From Candidatus Pantoea haifensis (GTDB taxonomy: Bacteria > Pseudomonadota > Gammaproteobacteria > Enterobacterales > Enterobacteriaceae), in contig JAGTWN010000004.1 in the NCBI GenBank assembly GCA_018842655.1, forward strand, positions 930,001 through 994,000: DNA of 64,000 bases. The letters are read 5' to 3'. The position numbers and the translations under genes were made by a program. This document shows positions 19,198 through 31,277 of this stretch, piece after piece. How positions within the stretch are numbered: the first letter of the stretch is position 1; each line of letters opens with the position of its first letter. Below the pieces are notes generated by a model. It was not told the DNA's origin. It searched no databases and saw nothing but the letters and a program-made list of their open reading frames with translations.

Positions 19198-19956
19198 TAT
19201 TCAGCCGCTCCGGGTTTTCTGCCGGGCTGTGCATCAAAGCTGATGCCGGTTTTACGGCGGCTGTCATCTCCCATCAAATAAAGGTAAAGCGGCATTAAAT
19301 CCCTGGCGTTTTAAGCTTGTTCGCATCTTCTTCTGGAAAAGCACTGGCGCGCATTTTGGTGCGGGTGCCGCCTGGATTAATACAATTCACCCGTAAATGA
19401 TGGTTTTTATACTCATCGGCCATCACCTGCATCATGCCCTCTGTGGCAAATTTCGATACTGCATAAGCCCCCAGCCCGCACGTCCGGTCCGGCCCACACT
19501 GGAAGTCGTAAACACTAATGACCCTGCGGCGGATTTCAGCAGCAGTGGAAGCAGCGCCTGGGTAAGATAGAAGGTGGCATCAACATTGATTTTCATCACC
19601 TCTTGCCAGACCTGTGGGTCGAGTTCGGCCAGCGGAACGATCTCACCCAGAATGCCTGCGTTATGTAAGACGCCGTCTAAATGAGAAAATTGTTGTGCCA
19701 GTTGCTGCGCCAGCTGCTGGCAGTTTTCGGGCGTCGCTTGCGCCAGGTCAAATACCACACTGTGAGCAGGACGTTTGTTTAACTGATTGATTGCATTTTC
19801 GGCTTGCTGCAGTCGCTCAAGGTTGCGTCCCAGCAGAATGACCTCTGCGCCATAACGTGCATAGGTTAACGCAGCCTCACGACCGATGCCGTCAGATGCA
19901 CCCGTGACAAGAATAATACGGTTATCGAGCAGATCGCTTTTTGGTTGATAGTACAC
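19197..19956 (-). CDS. yciK: SDR family oxidoreductase YciK (two frameshifts)
   Basis: Short-chain dehydrogenase of about 252 residues; physiological substrate unknown. The start is a GTG at 19956 (YYQPKSDLLDNRIILVTG) with GAGG upstream. The NAD(P) motif is TGASDGIGREAALTYARYGA, the structural motif is LHNAGILG, and the catalytic Ser-Tyr-Lys appear as TTSSVGR and, after repair, AYAVSKFATEG. Breaks lie in the C runs at 19468-19472 and 19301-19303 (G on the coding strand); one extra base in each restores NPGGTRTKMRASAFPEEDANK and then MPLYLYLMGDDSRRKTG through to a TAA overlapping btuR. Confidence 0.88.
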
Positions 19957-20131
19957 GGCGTAATCCTCGGGCGATGGGCAAAGTATTTTCGCTTTATGCC
20001 TTAATTTCCCATCAGGTGCAATCATCGCCCGGCGCATTCTGTGCCAGATGATGGCATTTCAGGCGACGCATGGCATCAAACCAGTTAAACTAGCTTATTG
20101 TCTCTAATTCTCTGTTTAATAAGGCGACGCG

Positions 20132-21178
20132 ATGGACCTTTTTTCAAATTATGGACTTTTTCTCGCAAAAGTAGTGACGCTGGTGGTTGCAGTCGCTGCC
20201 ATTGTGCTGATCATTATGAATGCGGCGCTGCGCAAGCGCGGCCAGAGCGGACAACTCCGCCTGACGCATCTGGGTGATGATTATCAACAGATGAAAGACG
20301 ATTTGCTGTTAGCAAAAATGAAGCCGCATGCGCAAAAGCTGTGGCTAAAAAATCATAAAAAAGCGGAAAAGCAGAAAGCAAAAGCTGAAAAGCGGGCAGC
20401 GAAGCAGGGTGAAAGCGAAACCCCTAAACCTACCATGTATGTTATTGACTTTAAAGGCAGTATGGATGCCAGTGAAGTCACTTCGTTGCGTGAAGAAGTC
20501 TCTGCGGTGCTGGCTGTGGCACAGAAGGGAGATGAAGTATTACTGCGCCTCGAAAGCCCTGGCGGCGTTGTGCATGGATATGGGTTAGCCGCGTCACAAT
20601 TGCAGCGTTTACGCGATCAGGGTTTGCGCGTGACGGCAGCCGTAGACAAAGTCGCTGCCAGTGGGGGCTATATGATGGCCTGCGTTGCAAATCATATTGT
20701 GGCGGCCCCTTTTTCAATCATTGGTTCGATTGGCGTCGTGGCGCAAATCCCTAACTTCAATCGTTTATTAAAGCGCAATGATATCGATATTGAGCTGCAC
20801 ACTGCGGGACAATACAAGCGTACGCTTACCCTGTTTGGTGAGAATACGGAAGAAGGACGCGAAAAATTCCAGGAAGATCTTAATGAAACGCATCTGCTGT
20901 TTAAAGATTTCGTCCATCAAATGCGTCCCTCTTTAAATATTGAAAATGTTGCGACCGGTGAACACTGGTATGGGCGTCAGGCGTTGGATCTGGGCCTGGT
21001 GGATGCGATTGGCACCAGCGACGATTTGATTATTTCACACATGGACAGATTCAATGTGTTGGGCGTGCATTATGCGCGTCGCCGCAAGATGATCGACCGC
21101 GTGACGCACAGTGCAGGCGCTGTTGCTGAGCGGCTGTTGCTGAAACTGTGGCAGCGTGGCGAAAAACCCTTGTTATAA
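20132..21178 (+). CDS. sohB: Protease SohB
   Basis: Inner-membrane-anchored peptidase of the S49 (signal peptide peptidase A) family, 348 residues. An N-terminal membrane segment at about 10-30 is followed by a Lys-rich coiled stretch at about 70-95 and the protease domain. The catalytic Ser is in KVAASGGYMMACVANHIV and the general-base Lys in AGQYKRTLTLFGENTEEGRE. Monocistronic, with a strong terminator after it. Confidence 0.95.
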   Translation: MDLFSNYGLFLAKVVTLVVAVAAIVLIIMNAALRKRGQSGQLRLTHLGDDYQQMKDDLLLAKMKPHAQKLWLKNHKKAEKQKAKAEKRAAKQGESETPKPTMYVIDFKGSMDASEVTSLREEVSAVLAVAQKGDEVLLRLESPGGVVHGYGLAASQLQRLRDQGLRVTAAVDKVAASGGYMMACVANHIVAAPFSIIGSIGVVAQIPNFNRLLKRNDIDIELHTAGQYKRTLTLFGENTEEGREKFQEDLNETHLLFKDFVHQMRPSLNIENVATGEHWYGRQALDLGLVDAIGTSDDLIISHMDRFNVLGVHYARRRKMIDRVTHSAGAVAERLLLKLWQRGEKPLL

Positions 21179-21181
21179 AAG

Positions 21182-21209
21182 AAACCCGGCACCCGCCGGG
21201 TTTGTTTTT
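21182..21209 (+). terminator. Terminator after sohB
   Basis: AAACCCGGC-ACC-CGCCGGGTTTGTTTTT, a GC-rich stem with a T-rich tail, located between sohB and the convergent yciN. Confidence 0.9.
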
Positions 21210-21217
21210 AAGGGCTT

Positions 21218-21466
21218 TTATTCAAGGTGATAAAGAGGCGATAACGTTACCGTGAGATGCTTAAACAGGTTAAACACCGCTGTGGTTTTTGCTGTTGGTA
21301 CATCATCGGCATCAAGAAAGAAAGGGCCACGAAATACCAACAGCTCGCCTTGCTGTATCACGTCAGTGGTTTCCATTCCGGCAAAATAATCATCATGCTC
21401 TTTGATTAACGCGTTCGCTTTTTCCAGTAACGCGCGGCGTGTAATAGCCTGGGTATTGTTCTGCAT
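21218..21466 (-). CDS. yciN: YciN family protein
   Basis: A cytoplasmic protein of 82 residues (DUF2498 type) conserved upstream of topA in enterics. Visible blocks are AITRRALLEKANALIKEHDDYF and ETTDVIQQGELLVFRGPFFL. The function is unknown. It is transcribed away from topA, which shares its 5' region. Confidence 0.92.
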   Translation of the reverse strand: MQNNTQAITRRALLEKANALIKEHDDYFAGMETTDVIQQGELLVFRGPFFLDADDVPTAKTTAVFNLFKHLTVTLSPLYHLE

Positions 21467-21481
21467 TTATCCCTCTCTTTT

Positions 21482-21509
21482 TTGACAGCACCTTAATCCT
21501 TTCTATATT
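21482..21509 (+). promoter_or_regulatory. Candidate topA promoter
   Basis: TTGACA, a 16-base spacer, then TATATT, about 330 bp before topA. E. coli topA has several promoters spread over a similar leader; this is the best one I see. Confidence 0.5.
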
Positions 21510-21838
21510 ACTTGCGAGTCATGTTGTTCGACAATTCATCGTAATCGCTGAAAAATTGGCGCAAATTTAGCCAGAGTGCTAATTAAGTTGCGTAACAGAT
21601 TTTATCAGGTACAGTGTGGGCGATTCAGATTTCAGGGAGATCGCACCGGGATGTGTGATTATGTCAGGTGGAAAAAGCGATTTTTATCAAAACGTTGCAC
21701 AATGCCATGGAGTCTGACCTGAGATTGATCCCTCCGCCTTGAAATGTTCAACAGGCGCAGCAATATTGAACCCAATGGGTTTTTGGGCATCCAATTCTCT
21801 CCCGATTAGCAGGACGTTTTCATTAGGTAAAGGTAAAT

Positions 21839-24435
21839 ATGGGTAAAGCACTCGTTATTGTTGAGTCCCCGGCAAAGGCCAAAACAATCAATAAATACCT
21901 CGGCAGTGACTACGTGGTGAAATCCAGCGTGGGTCATATCCGGGATCTGCCGACCAGTGGTTCAACCGCAAAAAAAGTGCTGACGCCTCGACAGATAAAA
22001 AAGCCAAAAAAGTTAAAAAAGACGAAAAGGCTGCGTTGGTCAGTCGCATGGGTGTCGATCCTTATCACGGCTGGGAAGCGGATTATCAAATCCTGCCCGG
22101 CAAAGAGAAAGTTGTTGCTGAATTAAAAGCCTTAGCCGCAAACGCAGATCACGTTTATCTCGCAACTGACCTTGACCGCGAAGGGGAAGCCATTGCCTGG
22201 CACCTGCGGGAAGTGATAGGCGGCGATGACAAACGGTTCAGCCGCGTAGTGTTTAACGAAATCACTAAAAATGCGATTCGTCAGGCGTTTGAACAGCCAG
22301 GCGAATTGAACATCGATCGTGTAAATGCCCAACAGGCGCGTCGTTTTATGGACCGCGTTGTGGGTTACATGGTTTCTCCACTGCTGTGGAAAAAAGTGGC
22401 GCGCGGTTTATCTGCGGGCCGCGTGCAATCTGTTGCTGTGCGTCTGGTTGTCGAGCGCGAGCGCGAGATCAAAGCGTTTGTGCCTGAAGAGTACTGGGAA
22501 CTGAGCGCCAGTCTCACCACGCCAAAAGGCGACGATCTGCCGATGGACGTCACGCATTACGGTGACAAAGCTTTCCGTCCAGTCAACCGTGAGCAGACGC
22601 ATGCTGCTGTCGCACTGCTGGAAAAAGCCCGCTATGAAGTCATTGATCGTGAAGATAAGCCAACCAGCAGCAAACCTGGCGCACCTTATATTACGTCTAC
22701 GCTGCAGCAGGCAGCCAGCACGCGCCTGGGTTTTGGCGTGAAGAAAACCATGATGATGGCGCAGCGGTTGTATGAAGCGGGCCACATTACCTATATGCGT
22801 ACTGACTCAACTAACCTGAGCCAGGATGCCATTGCGATGGCACGGGGTTACATCGAAAGTCACTTTGGTAAAAAGTATTTACCTGACGCTGCCAACACCT
22901 ACGCCAGTAAAGATAATTCCCAGGAAGCGCACGAAGCGATTCGTCCTTCTGACGTTGAGGTTGTTGCTGAAAAACTAAAAGATATGGAAGCGGACGCACA
23001 GAAGCTGTATCAGCTGATTTGGCGCCAGTTCGTTGCCTGTCAGATGACCCCAGCGCAATACGACTCCACGACATTAACCGCTGCCGCAGGCGACTATAAA
23101 CTCAAAGCTAAAGGGCGCACGCTGCGCTTTGACGGCTGGACGAAAGTGATGCCGGCGCTGCGTAAAAATGATGAAGACCGGACATTACCGCCAGTAAACG
23201 TTGGCGACGTGCTTGACCTGCAACAGCTGATGCCGAGCCAGCACTTTACCAAACCGCCTGCGCGTTTTAGTGAAGCATCGCTGGTGCGTGAACTCGAAAA
23301 GCGTGGCATTGGTCGTCCTTCGACTTACGCCGCGATTATTTCAACCATTCAGGATCGGGGTTATGTGCGGGTCGAAAACCGCCGTTTCTATGCTGAGAAA
23401 ATGGGTGAAATTGTTACCGATCGGTTGGAAGAGAATTTCCGCGAGTTGATGAACTACGATTTTACTGCGCACATGGAAAACAGCCTGGATCAGGTGGCGA
23501 ATAACCAGGCGCAGTGGAAAGCGGTGCTCGATAACTTCTTCAGCGACTTTACCCAGCAGCTCGATAAGGCGGAGAAAGATCCTGAAGAAGGCGGCATGCA
23601 GCCTAACCAAATGGTGCTGACCTCCATCGATTGCCCGACATGCGGTCGTAAGATGGGTATCCGAACCGCCAGCACCGGCGTTTTCCTCGGCTGTTCTGGC
23701 TATGCCTTACCACCGAAAGAGCGTTGCAAGCAGACCATTAACCTTATCCCAGAAAATGAAGTCTTGAATATTCTGGAGGGTGATGACGCAGAAACCAATG
23801 CGCTGCGTGCGCGTCGCCGCTGCCAGAAGTGCGGGACGGCGATGGACAGCTACCTGATCGATAATCAGCGCAAGCTGCACGTATGTGGTAACAATCCGGA
23901 GTGTGACGGCTACGAAATTGAGCAGGGCGAATTTCGTATTAAAGGGTATGACGGTCCGATTGTTGAGTGCGAAAAATGTGGCTCTGAAATGCACCTGAAA
24001 ATGGGGCGTTTCGGTAAATACATGGCGTGTACTAACGACGACTGTAAAAATACCCGTAAGATTTTACGTAACGGTGACGTTGCTCCGCCAAAAGAAGATC
24101 CGGTGCCATTACCTGAACTGGCGTGTGAGAAGTCGGATGCTTATTTTGTCTTACGTGATGGCGCAGCGGGCGTATTTCTGGCCGCAAACACCTTCCCGAA
24201 ATCGCGTGAAACTCGTGCGCCGTTAGTGGAAGAGTTACAACGTTTTAAAGATCGTCTGCCAGAGAAATTAAAATATTTGGCCGAGGCACCTGCTACCGAT
24301 CCAGACGGGAACAAAACGATGGTGCGCTTTAGTCGTAAGACTAAACAGCAGTATGTTTCCTCTGAAAAAGAGGGCAAAGCCACCGGCTGGTCCGCCTTCT
24401 ATTTAGAAGGAAAATGGCAAGAAGCCAAAAAGTAA
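21839..24435 (+). CDS. topA: DNA topoisomerase I (frameshift in an A run)
   Basis: Type IA topoisomerase that relaxes negative supercoils. The N-terminus [21 protein letters not shown] is the TOPRIM start, and [15 protein letters not shown] carries its acidic residues. The active-site Tyr is in [12 protein letters not shown]. Three C-terminal zinc ribbons follow ([27 protein letters not shown]). The frame breaks in the A run at 21970-21976, near residue 45; one extra A gives [20 protein letters not shown] and rejoins the frame. Repaired length is about 865 residues, the same as E. coli. Because topA is essential or nearly so, real inactivation is unlikely. Confidence 0.93.
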
Positions 24436-24442
24436 CCCTTTC

Positions 24443-24466
24443 AGGCCAGCATTCGCTGGCCTTTTT
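24443..24466 (+). terminator. Terminator after topA
   Basis: AGGCCAGC-ATTC-GCTGGCCTTTTT, a perfect stem with T tail 7 bases after the stop. Confidence 0.9.
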
Positions 24467-24541
24467 CTGTTCCTTATATCAATACGTTCTACAATCCTTT
24501 GCTAAATGATATAGTGGTTATAGCATTTCCGACCTTTCTGA

Positions 24542-25597
<1,056 letters not shown>

Positions 25598-25621
25598 TCA
25601 CTTTATCGATTAACCCCTTTT

Positions 25622-25646
25622 AAGGCTGCCTGTTGCAGCCTTTTTT
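25622..25646 (+). terminator. Terminator after cysB
   Basis: AAGGCTGC-CTGTT-GCAGCCTTTTTT, an 8-bp stem with T tail. Confidence 0.9.
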
Positions 25647-26093
25647 ATTTCCAATTGTTAGCGCCAGCCTAATCTCGAACAAACCTATTATTTTTTTGTA
25701 AATGAAACACTGATCACATGTTTTTTCATTGTTGTTTCTTAAATGCGAATTAGTACACATTTTTTGTCATTCTACTTTGCGACCTGCCAGGATTATTCCC
25801 ATACTCCAGTTAAGACCTGATGCAGAGCCGCTTTCGCAGGGGCTTTAAAATTAACGCTTTAGTTTAAATTGGTACTAACATTTAATTTAAGCCAAATTTA
25901 TAACGTAATTGTTTATTTAAGTTAAGGTGGCAAAGTTAATGATTACTTAAGTTATTTTGTCTATTTTGATAAATAGCATTAATCGTTGTACTCAATAAAA
26001 ATAACTGGATTTTTGGTCTTAAGGCGTTTAGGATTCGTCCTAAATCTTAATTGGTGTTATCAATCATTTTATTGAGAGTGATTATCAAAAACT
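25647..26093. other. AT-rich intergenic region between cysB and ymiA
   Basis: About 450 bases with no coding frame. It is rich in A and T with many TTAA steps and probably holds the promoters of the ymiA-yciX unit. I see no strong -35/-10 pair apart from the CRP-like site at 25703. Confidence 0.5.
25703..25718. promoter_or_regulatory. Weak candidate CRP site
   Basis: TGAAACACTGATCACA matches TGTGA-N6-TCACA at eight of ten positions. It lies some 375 bp before ymiA, so its target is unclear. Confidence 0.3.
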
Positions 26094-26252
26094 ATGACTA
26101 CTCGACTGACTGTTCAACCGGGCTTCCCGGCTAAAAGCACTAAGGTTCAGCGATCAGGTAATACACGTCGCAAAGCCTGGTTAACTGTGTTTGCGGCTTC
26201 TGCGCTTTTTTGGGTAGTGGTTGCATTAATGATTTGGCGTATGTGGGGCTAA
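26094..26252 (+). CDS. ymiA: YmiA family small membrane protein
   Basis: A 52-residue protein: a basic N-terminal half (TKVQRSGNTRRKAWLTVFAA) and one hydrophobic segment (ASALFWVVVALMIWRMWG) that probably spans the inner membrane once. The order cysB-ymiA-yciX-acnA matches E. coli. The function is unknown. The stop is 3 bases before yciX, so the two are translated from one message. Confidence 0.8.
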   Translation: MTTRLTVQPGFPAKSTKVQRSGNTRRKAWLTVFAASALFWVVVALMIWRMWG

Positions 26253-26255
26253 GCC

Positions 26256-26435
26256 ATGTGGGCGAATATACTCAGCCATAAACGCGATTTAATTGCACGC
26301 CAGCACAAGCCTTCTTCTTGCAAGGTGAACGAGCCGATTGCAAAAAATGAAAAAGTGACTATCCCGGACTCCTGGGAGTTGAGTGATACTCAGCGTCACT
26401 TCATCGAGTCTTTCATGGACCCGAAAACTAAATAA
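26256..26435 (+). CDS. yciX: YciX family small protein
   Basis: A 59-residue hydrophilic protein (MWANILSHKRDLIARQ, IPDSWELSDTQRHFIESFMD) directly after ymiA. No membrane segment is seen. The assignment rests on the position between ymiA and acnA and on my memory of the family. The function is unknown. Confidence 0.75.
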   Translation: MWANILSHKRDLIARQHKPSSCKVNEPIAKNEKVTIPDSWELSDTQRHFIESFMDPKTK

Positions 26436-26535
26436 TGCTGTAAGCACGACTTTATTACTCTTAAAACTCTTCTTTCCGGTTTATTCCGGCGGGCACTTTA
26501 AAAGCCCAGTCATCACACTCAGCATAAAAAAGGTG

Positions 26536-26553
26536 TCATCTTTTAAAAGATGA
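26536..26553. repeat. 18-bp perfect palindrome between yciX and the 27-residue ORF
   Basis: TCATCTTTTAAAAGATGA is fully self-complementary. It has no T tail, so it is not a clear terminator; it could stabilise the 3' end of the ymiA-yciX message or be a protein site. Confidence 0.5.
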
Positions 26554-26594
26554 TCGAATGACTTTTTGCGCCGTTTTCGGCGGGGAGTGCTCTT

Positions 26595-26678
26595 ATGAAT
26601 ACGATTAAATTGTCCTGGTTCTCTGCCTACGCATTCTCCTTTGCGTTTTGGTCGGCGGCTGTATGGATCGCATTATAA
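26595..26678 (+). CDS. 27-residue hydrophobic small protein upstream of acnA (possibly YmiC-like)
   Basis: MNTIKLSWFSAYAFSFAF and WSAAVWIAL, a single predicted membrane segment of about 20 residues rich in Trp, Phe and Ala. A near-ideal ribosome site GGGGAG lies seven bases before the ATG, which is the main reason to believe it is translated. E. coli has a tiny gene called ymiC near this place; I cannot confirm homology. It lies about 170 bp upstream of acnA. Confidence 0.6.
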   Translation: MNTIKLSWFSAYAFSFAFWSAAVWIAL

Positions 26679-26849
26679 TATGAGTTAAATTGCCTCTTTC
26701 CGATGCCTCGTATTGCCCACGGGGCATTTCGTTTACGTCAATTGTTGCAATTCGTGTTGTAATCAAAATGTTAACGAAATTGTGGTCTATCTTTAACATA
26801 AACCTTGTTATCACTGAGGTTTAAAGATCACGATTATAAAGGAGGAAAT

Positions 26850-29531
26850 ATGTCGTTAACCCTACGCGAGCAGAGTCAGGAAACACTGCAGGTCGACAAT
26901 CAAACCTATCACTACTTCAGTCTTCCCTATGCTGCGCAACACCTCGGTAATATCGATCGTCTTCCAAAATCAATGAAAGTTTTGCTGGAAAACCTTCTGC
27001 GCTGGCAGGATGGGGATTCCGTTACGCAGGACGATATTCAGGCGCTGATTGACTGGCAAAAAGATGCCCATGCCGACCGTGAAATCGCTTACCGTCCTGC
27101 ACGTGTGCTGATGCAGGACTTTACCGGTGTCCCCGCTGTGGTGGATTTAGCGGCGATGCGTGAAGCGGTAAATAGGCTGGGTGGCGAAGTCGCCAGAGTT
27201 AATCCGCTCTCGCCGGTTGATCTGGTGATTGACCATTCAGTCACCGTGGATCATTTTGGCAATGATGACGCTTTCGAAGAAAACGTGCATCTGGAAATGG
27301 AACGTAACCACGAGCGTTATGTGTTCCTGCGCTGGGGACAAAAAGCATTTGATAAATTTCGCGTTGTTCCACCCGGTACGGGCATCTGCCATCAGGTAAA
27401 CCTTGAGTATTTAGGTAAATCTGTCTGGCATGAGAAAATCGACGGCAAAGAGTTTGCGTGGCCTGACACCCTGGTCGGCACCGATTCCCATACCACCATG
27501 ATAAACGCGCTGGGCGTACTGGGATGGGGCGTGGGAGGGATCGAAGCGGAAGCGGCAATGCTCGGCCAACCTGTTTCCATGCTGATCCCGGACGTCGTAG
27601 GCTTTAAGCTGACCGGAAAATTGCGTCCCGGCATCACCGCGACTGACTTAGTGCTTACCGTCACGCAAATGCTACGTAAGCACGGCGTGGTAGGCAAGTT
27701 TGTTGAATTCTACGGTGACGGACTTGCAGATTTACCGCTGGCGGATCGTGCAACCATTGCGAACATGGCACCTGAATATGGCGCAACCTGCGGCTTTTTT
27801 CCGATTGACGAAGTCACCGTCGCCTATATGAACCTGACCGGACGTGATGCTGAACAGGTCGCGCTGGTTGAAGCTTATGCTAAAAAACAGGGGATGTGGC
27901 GTAATCCCGGTGATGAGCCGATCTTTACCAGCACCTTAGCACTCGATATGAATGAGGTTGAATCGAGCCTGGCCGGTCCAAAACGTCCACAGGATCGCGT
28001 CTCTCTGGGCGAGGTGCCTGCGGCGTTTGATGCCAGCAACGAGCTGGAGGTTAACCATGCGCAGAAGCCGCATAAAAGCGTTGAATATATTGATAGCGAT
28101 ACCGGTCTTCATCATCAGCTAACTGATGGTGCGGTGGTTATCAGTGCGATTACCTCATGCACCAATACTTCTAACCCCAGCGTATTAATGGCGGCGGGTT
28201 TGCTGGCGAAGAAAGCGGTTGAGCGAGGCCTGAAGCGTCAGCCCTGGGTTAAAGCATCATTAGCGCCAGGCTCGAAGGTGGTTTCTGATTATTTAGCGGT
28301 TGCCCAGCTCACCGCTTATCTCGATAAACTGGGCTTTAACCTGGTGGGTTACGGCTGCACTACCTGTATCGGTAACTCTGGCCCCTTGCCGGATAATATT
28401 GAGTCGGCGATTAAAGAGGGCGATTTGACCGTTGGGGCGGTGCTGTCGGGCAACCGAAATTTTGAGGGCCGTATTCATCCGCTGATCAAAACTAACTGGC
28501 TGGCTTCTCCGCCGCTGGTGGTGGCTTATGCATTGGCGGGCAATATGAAGGTTAATCTGCAAACCGAGCCGCTCGGTAACGATCGAAACGGACAGCCCGT
28601 TTACCTTAAGGATATCTGGCCATCGCCAGAGGAGATTTCAACCGCTGTCCAGCAAGTCACCAGTGACATGTTTCACAAAGAATACTCTGAGGTGTTTGAC
28701 GGCACGCCGGAGTGGCAGCAAATTAAAGTGAGTGAAGCAGCCACCTATGACTGGGATGAAGGATCAACCTATATCCGTCTGTCGCCATTCTTTGATGATA
28801 TGGAGAAAGAGCCGAAGCCGGTTACCGACATCAAAGGTGCCCGAATGCTGGCGATGCTCGGTGACTCAGTGACCACAGACCATATTTCGCCAGCAGGCAG
28901 CATCAAAGCAGAAAGCCCGGCAGGACGCTATTTACTGGCACATGGGGTCGAGCGTAACGACTTTAACTCTTATGGCTCGCGTCGGGGAAACCATGAAGTC
29001 ATGATGCGCGGTACCTTTGCCAATATCCGTATTCGCAACGAAATGGTGCCAGGAGTAGAAGGTGGCTACACCAGGCACTATCCGTCGGGTGAGCAACTGG
29101 CTATTTATGATGCCGCAATGAAATATCAGGAAGAGGGGATCCCGTTAGCGGTTATCGCGGGCAAAGAGTATGGTTCCGGATCCAGCCGTGACTGGGCTGC
29201 GAAGGGGCCTCGCCTGCAAGGTGTTCGCGTGGTGATTGCAGAGTCTTTCGAACGTATCCACCGTTCCAATCTGATTGGTATGGGAATTTTGCCGCTTGAA
29301 TTTCCACAAGGAGTCACGCGCAAAACGTTGGGCTTAACCGGTGAAGAAATGATTGATGTTGAAAATCTTAATCAGCTTCAGCCAGGCTGTACGGTGAAAG
29401 TCACGTTAACCCATGCCGATGGAAGAAAGGAGACGCTCGATACACGCTGCCGTATTGATACCGGTAACGAGCTTACTTATTACCGCAACGATGGCATCCT
29501 GCATTATGTAATTCGTAATATGCTGACCTGA
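26850..29531 (+). CDS. acnA: Aconitate hydratase A
   Basis: Stress-type aconitase interconverting citrate and isocitrate with a 4Fe-4S cluster. It has 893 residues. The start at 26850 ([20 protein letters not shown]) has a perfect AAGGAGGAAAT before it; an upstream in-frame start is rejected. Cluster ligands are Cys in [13 protein letters not shown] and [13 protein letters not shown]. Other blocks are [17 protein letters not shown] and [17 protein letters not shown]. Apo-AcnA of enterics can also bind mRNA. A strong terminator follows. Confidence 0.97.
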   Translation: MSLTLREQSQETLQVDNQTYHYFSLPYAAQHLGNIDRLPKSMKVLLENLLRWQDGDSVTQDDIQALIDWQKDAHADREIAYRPARVLMQDFTGVPAVVDLAAMREAVNRLGGEVARVNPLSPVDLVIDHSVTVDHFGNDDAFEENVHLEMERNHERYVFLRWGQKAFDKFRVVPPGTGICHQVNLEYLGKSVWHEKIDGKEFAWPDTLVGTDSHTTMINALGVLGWGVGGIEAEAAMLGQPVSMLIPDVVGFKLTGKLRPGITATDLVLTVTQMLRKHGVVGKFVEFYGDGLADLPLADRATIANMAPEYGATCGFFPIDEVTVAYMNLTGRDAEQVALVEAYAKKQGMWRNPGDEPIFTSTLALDMNEVESSLAGPKRPQDRVSLGEVPAAFDASNELEVNHAQKPHKSVEYIDSDTGLHHQLTDGAVVISAITSCTNTSNPSVLMAAGLLAKKAVERGLKRQPWVKASLAPGSKVVSDYLAVAQLTAYLDKLGFNLVGYGCTTCIGNSGPLPDNIESAIKEGDLTVGAVLSGNRNFEGRIHPLIKTNWLASPPLVVAYALAGNMKVNLQTEPLGNDRNGQPVYLKDIWPSPEEISTAVQQVTSDMFHKEYSEVFDGTPEWQQIKVSEAATYDWDEGSTYIRLSPFFDDMEKEPKPVTDIKGARMLAMLGDSVTTDHISPAGSIKAESPAGRYLLAHGVERNDFNSYGSRRGNHEVMMRGTFANIRIRNEMVPGVEGGYTRHYPSGEQLAIYDAAMKYQEEGIPLAVIAGKEYGSGSSRDWAAKGPRLQGVRVVIAESFERIHRSNLIGMGILPLEFPQGVTRKTLGLTGEEMIDVENLNQLQPGCTVKVTLTHADGRKETLDTRCRIDTGNELTYYRNDGILHYVIRNMLT

Positions 29532-29535
29532 AATG

Positions 29536-29566
29536 AAACCGGGGCTGTTTCGGCCCCGGTTTTTTA
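29536..29566. terminator. Bidirectional terminator between acnA and ribA
   Basis: AACCGGGGC-TGTTT-CGGCCCCGGTTTTTTAT, a long GC-rich stem ending directly at the ribA stop. Confidence 0.88.
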
Positions 29567-30160
29567 TCACGACTTCGGCAAAAGATGCCCCATTTTGGCT
29601 GCCTTGGTGTCGAGATAGTGTGCATTTTTCGGATTGCGACCCACCACTAACGGCACGCGGTCAACGATATTAATGCCAGCTTCTGACAAAATTTCGACTT
29701 TACGTGGATTGTTAGTTAATAAGCGCACCTCATTTACACCCAGCAGTTTGAACATGTCAGCACACAGCGTGAAATCACGCTCATCAGCGGCAAATCCTAA
29801 CTGATGATTAGCTTCAACCGTGTCGTAACCTTTATCCTGCAGGGCATAGGCGCGAATTTTATTCAACAAACCGATATTGCGGCCTTCCTGGCGATGATAC
29901 AACAGCACGCCACGCCCTTCTTCGGCAATAGCGTTCAATGCTGCTTCGAGCTGGAAGCCGCAGTCGCAACGCAAACTAAAAAGCGCATCGCCTGTCAGAC
30001 ATTCAGAATGGACGCGCGCCAGAACCGGATCGTTATCGTTAATATCACCATAAACCAGCGCGACGTGATCGTGACCGGTTGCCAGTTCTTCAAAACCGAC
30101 CATCAGGAAATCTCCCCATGGCGTTGGCAGTTTGGCTTCTGCCACCCGTTTAAGCTGCAT
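29567..30160 (-). CDS. ribA: GTP cyclohydrolase II
   Basis: First step of riboflavin synthesis: GTP to diaminohydroxyribosylaminopyrimidine phosphate. It has 197 residues from the ATG at 30160 ([20 protein letters not shown]), which has GGAGAG upstream; the longer in-frame extension is rejected. Zinc-binding Cys are in [18 protein letters not shown]. The GTP-binding and catalytic loop is [12 protein letters not shown], and LTNNPRKVE follows. Divergent from pgpB. Confidence 0.96.
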   Translation of the reverse strand: MQLKRVAEAKLPTPWGDFLMVGFEELATGHDHVALVYGDINDNDPVLARVHSECLTGDALFSLRCDCGFQLEAALNAIAEEGRGVLLYHRQEGRNIGLLNKIRAYALQDKGYDTVEANHQLGFAADERDFTLCADMFKLLGVNEVRLLTNNPRKVEILSEAGINIVDRVPLVVGRNPKNAHYLDTKAAKMGHLLPKS

Positions 30161-30386
30161 GTGACTCTCCAGAACCTTCAGAGGATGCACTATCATCATG
30201 ATAGCGCACGGGCAAGTGTAGCCCGACAAACGTGCAATATTGTGCCACAACCTGTTGTTGGGCTGGTAATCTGTCATAACGATTGTAGTGATAAAGCACA
30301 ATTATCCAATCCGCAATGGTTATGTTATTCTTTTTAAGCTAAAGTTATTGATCTGACATCGTTAAGGTTCTAGCAAAGGATAGGGA

Positions 30387-31149
30387 ATGCTTAAAATTTC
30401 GCGCCGTACCACCTTAGGGATGTTGCTGCTTTTACTGCTGCCGTCAGGCGTTTGGTTATCTGGTTGGCAGTGGCAGCCGGATGAAAGCAGTGCGCTTTTA
30501 AAGCTGTTGTTCTGGATGACTGAAACGGTCACCAGCCCGTGGGGATTTTAACCAGCCTGATACTCAGTGCGTGGGTGCTGTGGTGTTTACGCTTCCGGCT
30601 GAAGCCCGCCATCGTGCTGCTGTTAATAATGAATGCAACGATTTTAGCGGGTCAGTATACAAAATCTTTTATCAAAGAACTGGTGCAGGAGCCGCGCCCT
30701 TATGTCATTTGGCTGGAGCAGAGCCATGGACTGGACGAGCAAACGTTTTATGAATTACCGCGCAAACAGCGCAGCCAAATGGTGAATGCGTTAATGGCAG
30801 ACGACAAACACCTGCCCGGATGGTTAAAAAGCACTGGGCCTACGAGACCGGTTTTGCTTTCCCTTCCGGGCATACTATGTTTGCTGCCAGCTGGGCGCTG
30901 CTGGTCATCGGTTTGTTATGGCCACGACGTCACTATAAAACGGTGGTGGTGGTTTTCTTATGGGCCAGCGCCGTGATGGGGAGTCGATTACTGCTGGGCA
31001 TGCACTGGCCGCGTGATTTAGTGGTCGCGACGGTTTTATCCTGGCTGCTTGTCACGATTGCCACCTGGCTCGCACAGCGTCTTTGCGGCCCGCTTACTCT
31101 GCCTCCGGCGGAACAAAAAGAGGTGGAGCAGCGTGAACCCGATTTGTAA
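30387..31149 (+). CDS. pgpB: Phosphatidylglycerophosphatase B (two frameshifts)
   Basis: Inner-membrane PAP2-family lipid phosphatase acting on phosphatidylglycerophosphate and undecaprenyl pyrophosphate. The start at 30387 (MLKISRRTTLGMLLL) has AAAGGA upstream. The three acid-phosphatase motifs are KELVQEPRPYVIW, FAFPSGHTMFAASWALL and GSRLLLGMHWPRDLVVA. Breaks lie in the G run at 30541-30544 (repair gives SPWGILTSLILSAW) and the A run at 30826-30830 (repair gives WLKKHWAYETGFAF). Repaired length is about 254 residues, as in E. coli. Confidence 0.9.
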
Positions 31150-31277
31150 TTATGTGCGACGGCCCCATATGATTGATTGTGCATGTGTAAAATCAATTTT
31201 CCCAATGCTGCCGGGAGCAGCATTTTTGCCATAGTTTTGGCATAATTCTAACCGACAACCTCACAACAGGAAGCACT

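Noticed and set aside
21970-21976. Programmed ribosomal frameshifting in topA at an A-rich slippery site
   Set aside because: The same one-base defect occurs in many unrelated genes and at G, T and C runs too; topA of relatives reads straight through.
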